A stretch of DNA of 21,282 nt from Ichthyosporea sp. XGB-2017a. Its lineage: Eukaryota > Opisthokonta > Ichthyosporea. Where the stretch lies: the NCBI GenBank assembly GCA_002811675.1, contig PDIM01000072.1:125810-147091 (forward strand), written 5' to 3'. Made by a program: the position numbers and the translations under genes. The notes below the pieces were generated by a model, which made no database searches, was not told the origin of the DNA, and saw only the letters and a program-made list of their open reading frames with translations. Positions 1-9,500 of this stretch are shown piece by piece (positions within the stretch are counted from its first letter, which is position 1; every line of letters begins with the position of its first letter).

Positions 1-102
1 TAAAATTTTTTATGTTTTTTTTTTTTTTTCTTTTTTGCTCTCTTCTGTGTGGGTGGGAAGAAAAGGATTAATGTTTTTAAAAAGGAAATGGTTTATTACA
101 AC

Positions 103-129
103 CAAAAAACAAAAAACAAAAAACAAAAA
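103..129. repeat. CAAAAAA heptanucleotide repeat
   Basis: Nearly four perfect tandem copies of a 7-base unit, C followed by six A, are seen directly. It is a purine-rich tract on the + strand, unlike most other simple tracts in the window. Confidence 0.85.
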
Positions 130-223
130 TCTAAAAACCAAATAACTTTTAGTTTAATTGAAAGAAGAATCTGTTTCCCAAGAATATATTTACTTTTCTC
201 TTTTATTGCTAACTTTCCCTTTT

Positions 224-246
224 TCTCTCTCTCTCTCTCTCTCTCT
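224..246. repeat. (TC)n microsatellite
   Basis: About eleven uninterrupted TC dinucleotides, roughly 370 bases upstream of the start codon at 618. A similar (CT)11 tract lies about 320 bases upstream of GCN1. Confidence 0.9.
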
Positions 247-590
247 TAAAATCCGCCTCCACTTTGAACAAATAAATATAAATCTCCTCTCCTTGTTGGC
301 GAGGGAACTAAAATCTGGTAATCGAATGGAACTCAAAACTAAATCCAATTTCGAAATCCAATTAAATCCAATTAAATCCTTTTTTTTCTTTTTCTTTCTT
401 TTTTCTTTTTTCTCTTCGCTTTTTTTTTTTAAAACACAGCTGTGGCTTTTTTTTTTCCTAATTTTGGTTTTTTTTTATTTTTTTTTTTATTTATTTATTT
501 ATTTTTCTTTTCTTTTTTGTTTTTATTGTTATCATTTATTCTTTTTCGTATTATGTAAATCTATTCTTCTAGAATCACACCAGTCAATTC

Positions 591-617
591 ATTAATCAAT
601 TAATCAATCAATCAATT
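591..617. repeat. AATC-type tetranucleotide repeat abutting the start codon
   Basis: Imperfect tandem ATTA/ATCA units run directly up to the ATG at 618. The bases just before the ATG are AATT, giving A at -3, with G at +4. That is a good eukaryotic start context and supports the chosen start. Confidence 0.7.
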
Positions 618-1577
618 ATGGGGAATGGCTGTTGCAAGGGCTGTGGAGGAGGGGAGGATAAGGATATGTTGTTCACGCCTGTAAAAGGAAGACCATCCCC
701 GGAGGAAATGGAGAAGAAGCGAAAGGAGGCGGAGAAGGAGGAGGAAGAAAAAAGAAAAAGAGGTGAGAAGGAGCAAAGCCAAAAGGAAAATGCACCCTCA
801 TCATCGGAAGGGAAGTCTAAAACAAGTCTACGGAAGTTCTTTACGTGTTGTTGCGTGATGCAGTGCTCTTGTCGGCTTAAAAATGCCGATGAGGGTGCGG
901 ATGGAGGTGGAGAAAGGGAGGCAGCCAAGCTTCAGAAGAAATTGGATAAGGAATTGGCGAAAAAGAAAAAGGAGGAAGAAAAGGCCAAGGAAAAAGAACG
1001 GAAAGAGAAGGAGAAACTTGACAAGAAGAACAAGAAGAATGATAAAAGCAGCGGTGGGGGCGGAACAGCGACAGACAAAGGTGCGGTAGTTCTTCATAAT
1101 GATATCAGTAAAGAGGATGAAGGGGACAATGAGAATGAAGAGTCTGCGATAATCTCTGCTGTTCCCTTGAGTAGCATACAAGTTAAAGATGATTTCTTTG
1201 GAAAGCCGCCTGATGATGGTGATACGAATGGTATTAATCAATCGGATGTGGAGGAAATAGACATGATTGATGAAACAGTGGATGATATTTTAAACATGGA
1301 GATGGACTATCAACAGCAAAAGGAGCAGGACCAAGCGGGCGATGGTCCTAGTGCTAATGAGTTCACACCAATAACGAACGTGGAAATGTCCTCCGGCCAA
1401 ACAGTGGATATTTTTGGAGAGAATCAGGGTACTGGGTCTGCTGGAGTTAACTTTAGTACCCCGGCAGCGAATGTAGAGGGCTCGGGATTCAATGAGGCAT
1501 TTACTGGGGGAGAGGGTGGACTAGATGGCGATGGGGCAGAAGAAAGGAATCCTTTTGAAATAACGGACGATGATTGA
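618..1577 (+). CDS. Probable lipid-anchored, highly charged protein, family unknown
   Basis: I do not recognise a family. The 319-residue frame is uninterrupted and starts Met-Gly-Asn-Gly-Cys-Cys-Lys, an arrangement typical of N-myristoylation at Gly2 with palmitoylation of nearby cysteines; Cys9 also lies close. Residues 28-60 and 100-143 are runs of Lys and Glu likely to form long charged helices. Between them, at 74-85, is a second cysteine cluster (FFTCCCVMQCSC), possibly another palmitoylation site or a metal site. The second half (about 150-319) is acidic and probably disordered, with an acidic helix-like stretch at 212-234. An NPF tripeptide at 311-313 near the C-terminus resembles ligands of EH domains in endocytic proteins. 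Membrane association is inferred. The overall layout recalls MARCKS- or GAP43-like plasma-membrane effectors, but no homology is claimed. Confidence 0.75.
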   Translation: MGNGCCKGCGGGEDKDMLFTPVKGRPSPEEMEKKRKEAEKEEEEKRKRGEKEQSQKENAPSSSEGKSKTSLRKFFTCCCVMQCSCRLKNADEGADGGGEREAAKLQKKLDKELAKKKKEEEKAKEKERKEKEKLDKKNKKNDKSSGGGGTATDKGAVVLHNDISKEDEGDNENEESAIISAVPLSSIQVKDDFFGKPPDDGDTNGINQSDVEEIDMIDETVDDILNMEMDYQQQKEQDQAGDGPSANEFTPITNVEMSSGQTVDIFGENQGTGSAGVNFSTPAANVEGSGFNEAFTGGEGGLDGDGAEERNPFEITDDD

Positions 1578-1894
1578 TTTTATGATTCATTTGGTTTTGG
1601 TTTAAATTTTACTTACTGACAAAGAGAGAAGAAACAACCACGGCACATCTACATGCAATTATATCCTTTTGTAATTATATTTCATACTTTGCCATCTCAT
1701 TTGGGACTGATTGCCCCTTTTCATGTTGGTTTGCTTTGACTTTTCTACTTTCGAATTTCGATCTTCCCTTTCCCTCTTTCAAATGATAAACTATTTAGCA
1801 GGTTCCATATTGTTTAGAAGTTTATTTTCTCTTGTCCCTAGTTGCCTTTCTCTTCAATAGTTTCTTCTTCATAGTGATCCTCAACGTTAGTTAC
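1578..1894. other. Convergent spacer
   Basis: This lies between the stop of the lipid-anchored protein on + and the stop of the small tail-anchored gene on -. It is AT-rich with no open frame of note, and presumably contains both 3' UTRs. No canonical AATAAA was found close to the + strand stop. Confidence 0.6.
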
Positions 1895-2377
1895 CTATAA
1901 AAGCCGCTTGCGATGTTTTGGAGGGGGGTGCTTTGGGTGTAATACAGCATATGAAATATACCCAAGCAAGATTGCAACAATAAAAACGGTGACCTGTAGC
2001 ATAATAATATTTGTTCGATACTGAGCACCACCATCGGTGATGAGTTTGTAATTGCAGCACGACTCTGACCACTGTTGCATCGAGTGAGCATAAGCTTTTC
2101 TCGACTTTATCAATGGGAATATTCAATTGCTTTGCAAATTCCTGCATTTGGCTATCAAAAGAGTCTAATTTCGTTTCAACCTCAGCAAGCAAGGATTGCA
2201 ACCCCAGCACGATGCCTTACGATGCCTTTCAGTTCTTTTTTTTTGTGTTGCATATCATCGACTACATGGTTTATCAAGTTCCATGGAATGTTTGACCCTA
2301 TTTCGCCTTATTCCTGATGTTACAGGGCATGAGGTGAGACTGCAGTGCTGCTCAAGGTCCTGTCGTGGGGCAACCAT
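1895..2377 (-). CDS. Tentative small tail-anchored coiled-coil membrane protein (spliced)
   Basis: Function not recognised. On the minus strand, exons 2377-2341, 2297-2221, 2180-2061 and 2020-1895 join in frame to 119 codons plus a TAG stop. The GT-AG introns are 43, 40 and 40 bases. The product has a helical, coiled-coil-like stretch at about 18-66, then one hydrophobic segment at about 86-106 (IMLQVTVFIVAILLGYISYAVL), and a short basic tail ending HRKRLL. That is the shape of a tail-anchored or type I membrane protein. The terminal LL resembles ER-exit signals of cargo receptors, and the tail is close to, but not, a canonical KKXX. Without splicing every frame breaks. The GTAAGG donor at 2220 is good; the other two donors are weak, and further 5' exons are possible. 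It is divergent from the polymerase gene. The 3' half is more secure than the 5' end. Confidence 0.4.
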
Positions 2378-2997
2378 ACGGGCCAGCCCAGGCGAGTCAA
2401 CTAAAGACAAACCTGAAGGAGGATTGAGAAATCAACCTCCACCCTTTTGTGAGGGTGTGGGATTTATTGAGATCAGAAATATTCAACCAGAAGAGAAGCT
2501 TTACGCTACAAAAAACTTAACTGATTCTCACCTCAACTAACCTTTTGTCTCAGTAGTTTTTCTTTTCCTATAAAATGAAGTTTGGTGAAAATGGCAACAG
2601 AGGACTATATCTATACTTATGTCGAATATTAGTTGCGTTGTTTTATAGGAAATTTCACCCTGGAGTCTCTTTTTTATCCATAAAAGAATAGAAAATTAGG
2701 GAATGGTGCGGTTTGATTGGATAAAAAATTTTGTCAAAAGTTTTTGGTTGTTTTGGCGGGAAAAATACTTTTTTTCATTTTTTTCATTTTTTTTCATTTT
2801 TTTTCTTTTTTTCTTTTTCTTTTTTTTCTTTTTCTTTTTTTTCTTTTTCTTTTTCTTTTTCTTTTTCTTTCTTTTTTTTGCGAATTGAGATTTGGTAATT
2901 TTGATTTTGATTGTTTTCTTTTTGTGTGGGTATTTGAAAATATTTGAAGAGAAAGAGGCAGAGAGGAAGAGAAAGATAGAGATATAGCTCTGAGAAA
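2378..2997. other. Divergent intergenic region with T/C-rich tract
   Basis: This lies between the tentative minus-strand gene and the polymerase start. A plus-strand open frame here (up to 2540) shows no recognisable features. The right half is dominated by T and C runs. It presumably holds both promoters, and possibly a missing 5' exon of the minus-strand gene (an ATG codon reads on the minus strand near 2683). Confidence 0.5.
2797..2879. repeat. Pure polypyrimidine tract, CTTTTT-type repeat
   Basis: 83 uninterrupted pyrimidines on the + strand, largely T5-T8 runs separated by single C, forming a degenerate hexanucleotide repeat. It ends about 118 bases before the polymerase start codon. 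Open frames across it on either strand are translations of the repeat, not genes. Confidence 0.9.
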
Positions 2998-5771
2998 ATG
3001 GGTTTGCCTTCTCCAATGATTGGTGAAAAAGTCTCTGTGATTGATTTAACAGTTGTACCCAAGAAAAGACTCAAAGGGGTTCTAGAAAAGATATCTCAGG
3101 CTAGCAGAATATATCTTGGATCCTTAAAAACAACCCCCACAAAAGGACCTTCTGAATCCAACTGTGGCAATGGGCTAAGGAATGAATTCACCCTTCTTCA
3201 TTCCGCTGGTGGAGATTGTTCTCGCTCATCACCCATGCTCGGCAGCTGCTCCAGTGAGAGATGCTTCCTTCTTGTGATTTATATTGGTGAATCTGAGAGG
3301 AATGAGTACTCTGGCGAAGGTTTGACGTTGTATACTTTACCCTTGTATTGCCCTTTGTATTCAAATGAGAAATATTGCCAGACTTCTTCCAAAGCAAGTT
3401 TGATTTTGTATGACTTGTTCTCCTCTAGTGCTCAGAAAATTGCATATGGGTTTCATGATATTATTGTGGTTGTATGCAGATATTTGAATAATGACGAAAG
3501 CAAGGAATCTCTCTTGAATGTCTTATGCTGTGACGTTAATGACAAAGAAAATTCCCAAACAGCCCCCATTCTTCGAGTGAACTGGGGTCGTTTGTTTAAC
3601 AATTGTATAGACGCAAAGATATTGCAATGGGGACTTTATCCTTACGAAGAGCCGGCGCCGTACATGCATACTCTTCAAAAATGCTATGCGAAAATTTATG
3701 AAAAGGCTGTCATATACAAAAGGATTGATAAACTTGTATTCGAGGGGAAAAGAATAATGAGAAATATTGGCGATGAAGATGTTATGGACGTATGTACTGA
3801 GGTGCGAACTCTTCCCCTCTTTCATTCAAAGGCCTATGGACTTCTCTTGAAGTTGAATAGTGTTTTTTGGTCGAATGCTGATAGGAAACTCTCTCAATGC
3901 ATGGTGGTGACTTGCCTCATGGAATGCAATGGGTTCGGGGAGCTGTCATTGGAAAGCCTTTTGTCTTTTGAAAATATTATTAACCTGTACCTTAAGGAAA
4001 TCAATGACCAAGTAAAATCTTTGGGATTTAGCCATTCCGTGTTACTGACTTCTCCGAAAGAAGTTACCTCAATCATTTTCGACACATTAGAACTTGACAA
4101 AAGGTTCGGTCATAAGCCTGGTCTAAAATCGCACTGTTCTGAAGAAAAGGTCTTGGAACACTATTCCCAATTCCATGTGTTCCCATCACTCGTTCTGAAA
4201 CATAGAAAAGCGCATAAGCTTCTCACTTCATTCATTAACCCCTGCATTACCAGAGCACGAGAAAGCAAATTTAATTCTCGATTATACCCCAAATGGAGTT
4301 CTGTTAGAACATCTACTGGTCGAATAATCTCATATGAACCAAAGTATATATACTCGAGCCATATGTTACTGTGGGTTGCACCTTTTAAATATTTCTAACA
4401 TTTTCTCTTTGGGATTCGATTTTTTTTATTGTCCTCATTAGCATGCAAAATTTTCCTAAACACAGTCTTGAAATAATTTCTTCAAACCAGCAGTCAATGC
4501 GAGTGAACATAAGAGAGGCCTTCAAGTCCCCTAAAGGAAGCCTATTTGTTACAGTTGGTTAGTTGACGACACCATATATTTCACTTCAAGGAAGGATAAA
4601 GAGAAAAAGAACGTTTTATTAACTCTAAATGGCTTGTTTAGATTATCGTCAAATCGAGTTGCGATTCGCAGCCCATTTTTCCCAAGACCAAGTTCTGCTT
4701 TCTGTATTGCACGCTTATGACGACATGGAGATTTTTAAAGGCCTGTATTCCTACTGGGAGGATTTTTTGCCGCAAGAAATAGTTCAACTGGAGAATCCAT
4801 ACAGTGCAGTTAAGAGGATATTTTACGCCGTTCTCTACGGTGTTGGGAAGTGCACCCTCGCTACAATTATGAGCATAAGCACACTGCAAGCCAAAGAAGT
4901 TATTGATGGAATTTCACGTGAGTTTTCATTACTGCTAATTAAATCTTTATCTGCGCTTGTACGTACATAGCGCTAATTTCTTCTCTGCCCATGCTATACA
5001 TAACTATTTCATGACACCTAGGTGTTCACTCCGGACTTACGAAGTATATTTCTGACGTTGTGAATAGGTATCGCACATGTGGTAGGTATTTCCTTTGTTT
5101 TAGTTGTACCCACTTCAAGAAATTGTTCGAATTTTTAAATGGCGTAATAATTTGCTTGCCGTTTGCTTGCTTAGGATATACCGTCACTCACGGAGGTAGG
5201 CGAAAGTATCAAATTTCTTACGGAGATAAGAGGAGGAACGCGACGGATGATTGGCTCACGGGAGAGTGTTTTGAAAGTCATCAAGAACGGTCTTTTATAA
5301 ACTTTGCTATTCAAGGTACAGTTAGCTGCGCATGGGCTCTTGCGACCTGTCATTCATGTACTTACCGTACTCTTTCTCAAAGGATCTGTGGCGGAAATAA
5401 TGAGTTCCTGTATGGTTAGCTTTATGGAGAAAGGATGGGTTGCTTCGAAGCAATGTAAACTAGTTCTTTATATACATGATGAATTTGTATTTGAGGTTGA
5501 CCACTCTAATTCCTCAGAGGCTGAGTACATTATAAGTAAGTTGTTTTACAAGCCACTTCGTGTTTGGATTTTGGTTATACTCAGTGGGTAGTACTTGCTT
5601 CTTATTCTTCTCCAAGATGGAATAACGCAAATAATGGAAAACATTGCCCAATTAACAGTGCCTTTGAAGGTAGCTGTATCTGCAGGAGAATCATGGGGCA
5701 CTTTGAAAACAATAGTCAAGAATGCAAAGCAAGTTGCAATGCGACCACTTGTTGAAATGATGAATGCATGA
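2998..5771 (+). CDS. POLN: DNA polymerase nu-like family A polymerase (7 exons)
   Basis: Template-directed DNA synthesis, probably repair or lesion tolerance in the nucleus. Exons 2998-4343, 4466-4557, 4642-4917, 5022-5081, 5175-5315, 5383-5535 and 5617-5771 join to 740 residues. Introns are 122, 84, 104, 93, 67 and 81 bases, all GT-AG, and each junction restores a conserved motif. Residues 206-219 match the degenerate exonuclease-like region and 298-449 the thumb (STGRIISYEPN). Motif A is DYRQIELR (480-487, catalytic Asp480 and Glu485). Motif B is the O-helix with Lys537, Tyr541, Tyr545-Gly546. Motif C is IHDE (Asp671-Glu672). YAVLYGVGK and the C-terminal VPLKVAVSAGESWG fit Pol nu better than Pol theta. 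No helicase precedes it. Oddities: Tyr533 sits where the family has an invariant Arg, and motif A has Arg in place of Ser. The start has A at -3 and G at +4. Confidence 0.85.
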
Positions 5772-6151
5772 ATGCATGAAGCTGTTGTGAAACACTATGA
5801 TATAATACTTCCTGACTTCACTTCCTGAGAAACGCCCAATGGCGAATACCATGCATAACCACTCTAATAACTCGAGCATAGATGGCCTCGTGTTGTATTT
5901 TCTATTTTCCCTGAATTGTAAACAATTGTAACGCGCACAAATCGTTACAAATCGTTATCGTCTCCTAAACGTTCTTGAAACTCGTTACTCAGACACTCGT
6001 TGTGAATGGATCAGTTACCCATAGAAACGGGGACAGTGGCCTCCTCTTGAATCTTGATGAAGACTCGTAAGTCAGAAGCCACTGCTTGCTCTGGCCCACT
6101 CATTTTTACAGTACCACTTGCATTGGCTTTTTGTTGTATTTGATGATGGGA

Positions 6152-6157
6152 AATAAA
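6152..6157 (+). terminator. Possible poly(A) signal of the polymerase gene
   Basis: AATAAA on the + strand about 380 bases after the polymerase stop codon and before the GCN1 leader. The motif is short and the region is AT-rich, so this is only suggestive. Confidence 0.3.
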
Positions 6158-6186
6158 TTGTATTAGTTTGCAGCATGTTGCTTTGG

Positions 6187-6208
6187 CTCTCTCTCTCTCT
6201 CTCTCTCT
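6187..6208. repeat. (CT)11 microsatellite
   Basis: Eleven uninterrupted CT units in the GCN1 upstream region, followed by further T-rich sequence. Core promoters rich in CT are common in several eukaryotes, but no function can be read from sequence alone. Confidence 0.9.
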
Positions 6209-6530
6209 TTTCTTTTCCCTTTTTTTCTGTTTTTCTTTTGCTTTGTGTATTTGTGTTTTGGCTTTTGGCTTTTTGTTGGTTTGTTGAGATTTATTTAATT
6301 TTGTACACAGAGGAGTGTTGGAAAAGTGGATTCGTAAAGTTCCTTCTTTTTTTTTTCAGTACTTTCGTTTGTGTGTTTATTTTTTGGTTTTGTTTTTTGG
6401 TGGGTTCGTTTGGATTATTGTGACCTAGATTCGTGTGTTGTCTGCTCATTTTCTGACTTCTTCTTCTTCGCTTAGAGGGCATATTTGTTGTGGTGGGAAG
6501 GGAGATTTAGGAACATAAACGTGTATACAA

Positions 6531-9500
6531 ATGGCTGTGTTAGATGGACAAGAGGAAGAGGGATCCTCCTCTTTTGAATTGCGTCAACCCGAAACCGTGA
6601 GTGGATATTTAGGTGATCTGGAGCGTTACGTTAATCGACCAGGGACTTCTGAGCGGTGTTACATCCTCAAAGAGTACGCATTTCGGTTTGTCTCAGGGAT
6701 TCATTCGAAATATGGAAATGATTCAAAGAATGAAGAGGTTGAACGCTTGGTAAAAGATACCATCAGCTGCTTGGCCGTGAACACTCTTTCGACGTACACT
6801 GACAAGGATTCGAGGAGGGCGGTGTATAGTCTCTTGGTGAAACTTATGCAGTTATTTCCCAAAGAAACCGGTGCTGCTCTGGGAATGTGCATTTTGGAAA
6901 GAAGTAATGCAAAGCAGCTGGGGGCTTTGGGAGCAGTGGAGATGTTCAATCTTATCAACTGGAGTTCCTTGCTGACGATTAATTTGTTCAGTGTCATCTC
7001 TAAGAATGAAAAGTTTTTCTCCAAAATGATTTTGAGTCAAGAAGGACTGCTGAGGGAATTGCAGCGACTTTCTTTGAACAGACCAAAGGTGGAGAAGATG
7101 TATTGTTCAGGGCTAATGGTTATAGGCAGTATTTTTAGATTAAATGCGGAGGCTGCCTCTGCTTATCTGAAAATGATTTCTGCAGCTGCTGCTAACTCAT
7201 TTCCGAATTTAATTGGCGCCATTTGCAAAAGCAGTGGAAGTGAAACGAAAATCGAAAAGGCAAACTTTGAGCAGTTGAAGAGTAACAAGGATAAGCTGAT
7301 ATCAATTTTTGTTGAAGTTTGTTTGGAATCGAAGATTCGTCTTGAGCCCAAGACTGTTGAAAGCTTTTCCGGTGTGCTAGTTCTTGTGGACAACAGTGAA
7401 GAATTCAAGAAAATGATATATCCTGCCTTAAATAAGGGGTTTTTGAGAAATCCAGAAGTGATTATTCGTGCAATGCCGTGTTTAATGCGTTATTGTAGTA
7501 CAACAATGGACTCTAAGCTTCTTGTTGAAGTGTGCTTAAAAATTTGTGATTGTTTTCATTACGAAGATAGTATGACACGCATTTGTACTGCTGAAGCGAT
7601 GAAGAATGCATTTAAGTGTATGGGGGCTTTTGAAGATGAGATTTTGAAGGTCTTGGAATACATGTTGAATATTCTTAAGGGTACAAAAACAAAGCTCAGT
7701 AACATTGACTGTCGTGTGAATTTGATCAAATCGATGCAGAGTAGCTGTGAGCGACACTGGGCTGATGCTTCGGAGAAGTCCGAGTCTATTAGCACTGCAT
7801 ATAGCTCGTTTTTAGAAGGATTTATAATGGTTTTGCAAAAGGAATCAAATGAACTTCCAAAGCTCACAGGCATTGAGTGCTGTGGGGCGCTGCTTAATGA
7901 GAACCCCAAAGCGTTTGGGGATGGGTTTGCCAAGCAATGCTTGTTGATTTTGAAGAGTTCCACGGCGTCCGTAACGGTGAAAGAAAAGCTGCTGCGAGCA
8001 ATTAAACCAGGTTTGCTTTCAATGGACTCAAACAAGTCTTCCAAAAGTATTATTGACCATGTTTTCAATACTGTAATGAAAATTGATAGACAGCTTATAG
8101 TTAGCGGATTTGGGGAAGCTCTTATTTCTCTGAGCATAGTTATTAATCTACTAACGCAATCCAAGTCTGAAGTAGTCACGAAGGATGCTTCATTTAAAGA
8201 AAAGTTTGAAAAAAATGTATTGGATATTTTGACAAGTTCAAAATTAGCTCTTTCTTTGAGCGATGAGTGTCTAAAGGAAATGTTTTGCCTTTTGATGGAC
8301 TGTATTGATGACCCGTACTTATGCTTAAACCTCGATTCGCAAAACATTGCCATCTCAACTATAGTGTCTTTGTTGTTCATGCCGGGTCGCACGCATGTTC
8401 GTGCGAATGTTCGTGCTGTTCTCAGGCAACGCATGGAAGAGAAAACAAGTAGTCGATTCGGTGCTCTATTGATGAAGCACGTTGAAAATGTTTATTTCAA
8501 TGATGCTGAGGAGAGTCTTCGTGTCAAGTATGGTATATCTTTGCACGAGCTAGGGGTTATACTTCAGTCATGCCTTGTTTTAGACCGATTGAATGAAAAT
8601 GACAAGGTAGATGCACTATTGTCATTGATTTTGGTTACGTATCATCCTGATGTGGTGATTAAAAGCCAATTGGGCTCTAAAATGCCTTTGGAATTGAAAA
8701 GTAGTTTTGTAAAGCATCTTCTGGATCCATCAAACGTTGCTTCAAAGAATGGAACCCGAAAATATGCCACATTGCAAGCAATCAAAGCTTTGTGCAGATC
8801 ATATCCCGAGGAATATGTGGCCACCTTCATGGGATATGTTTCGCAATCCATTGATGTAGAGGCAATTAATGAATTCGACGAGTACGCATGTGGGGTGTTT
8901 TACACGAAGCCAGGGGAATTGTATGACCGTTCTATCACTGAAAGGTTACGGGAAAGGAATGAAGAAAATGCCCGAAATCGAGCCCGTCAATACGGTAATT
9001 ATAGTCGCGAGGATGAGCTTTGGGAGCAACAATTAAGAGAGGAAATGAGCAAAAAGCGTGGTCAGAAGAAGGACGTGAAACTCACTAAGCAGCAGCAAGA
9101 AAGGGTAGATTCACTGAAAAAGAAAGAAGCTGAAATTAGAGCTAATGTGAAAGCGGTGCATGCAGTTGCTGGGCCGGCCTTTGACGTACTTCTAAGTTTA
9201 GAATCTACGGGTGTTAATGCATTGACTCCCTTTTTGCCAAAATTAGCCAATATGCTGTTCGACTTGCGCAAGTCACCGCTGTTTTCAGAGCAGGCCGTGA
9301 GATGCTTTGTGAATTTGACACAGTGTCTGCCGCCGAGACATCGAAAGCTATGCAAGGCCATTCTGTGTTGTGTGTTGCATCTTGAGGGAACATATGTACC
9401 GATTGGTCAGAGTATTTGGGATGGGAATCCGAAAAGTATTCTCCATGAAGTGAGTTTGCAAATGAAAGATCTTTCGTATGGCGTCATGAACAGTGGTACC

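Larger units (their letters stand above)
1..617. other. Low-complexity region upstream of the first gene
   Basis: No credible gene is visible. The stretch is AT-rich with long T runs (about 370-550) and several simple repeats listed separately. The open frame across 158-595 encodes almost only Phe, Leu and Ser and results from the T and CT tracts. It probably holds the promoter and 5' UTR of the gene starting at 618. I could not identify a TATA box or initiator with confidence. Confidence 0.6.
5772..6530. other. Intergenic: polymerase 3' UTR and GCN1 leader
   Basis: No gene is supported. The left part is presumably the polymerase 3' UTR, with a possible poly(A) signal at 6152-6157. The right part is T- and G/T-rich, with a (CT)11 tract at 6187-6208, and is probably the GCN1 promoter and 5' UTR. 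An ATG at 6175 opens an 82-codon frame ending at 6423. It reads through the CT tract as Ser-Leu repeats and could act only as an upstream ORF if transcription starts before it. Confidence 0.6.

Noticed and set aside
158-595. 145-codon + strand frame
   Set aside because: Encodes almost only Phe, Leu and Ser from poly-T and CT tracts; no conserved feature.
608-1241. Minus-strand frames opposite the lipid-anchored protein
   Set aside because: Shadows of Lys/Glu-rich codons, reading as Phe/Leu/Ser-rich sequence.
1895-2377. L-type lectin, p24 or SNARE identity for the tail-anchored protein
   Set aside because: Shape and tail are compatible, but no lectin or GOLD domain fits in the available sequence and no SNARE heptad with a central Gln or Arg was clear.
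2196-2540. 114-codon + strand frame
   Set aside because: Overlaps the better supported minus-strand spliced gene and shows no domain or good start context, though it cannot be fully excluded.
4554-4643. In-frame stops suggesting the polymerase is a pseudogene
   Set aside because: A GT-AG intron at 4558-4641 (donor GTTAGT, branch-like TTATTAAC, acceptor TTTAG) removes the stops and rebuilds motif A with the Asp codon split across the junction. The other five breaks are resolved in the same way.
2998-5771. DNA polymerase theta
   Set aside because: No helicase domain lies upstream, and the O-helix YAV-L-YG-x-GK and C-terminal VPLKV-SAG-SWG segments fit Pol nu better. A phylogeny would settle it.
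7559-8434. 291-codon minus-strand frame inside GCN1
   Set aside because: Antisense shadow of the conserved GCN1 coding sequence; no recognisable domain.
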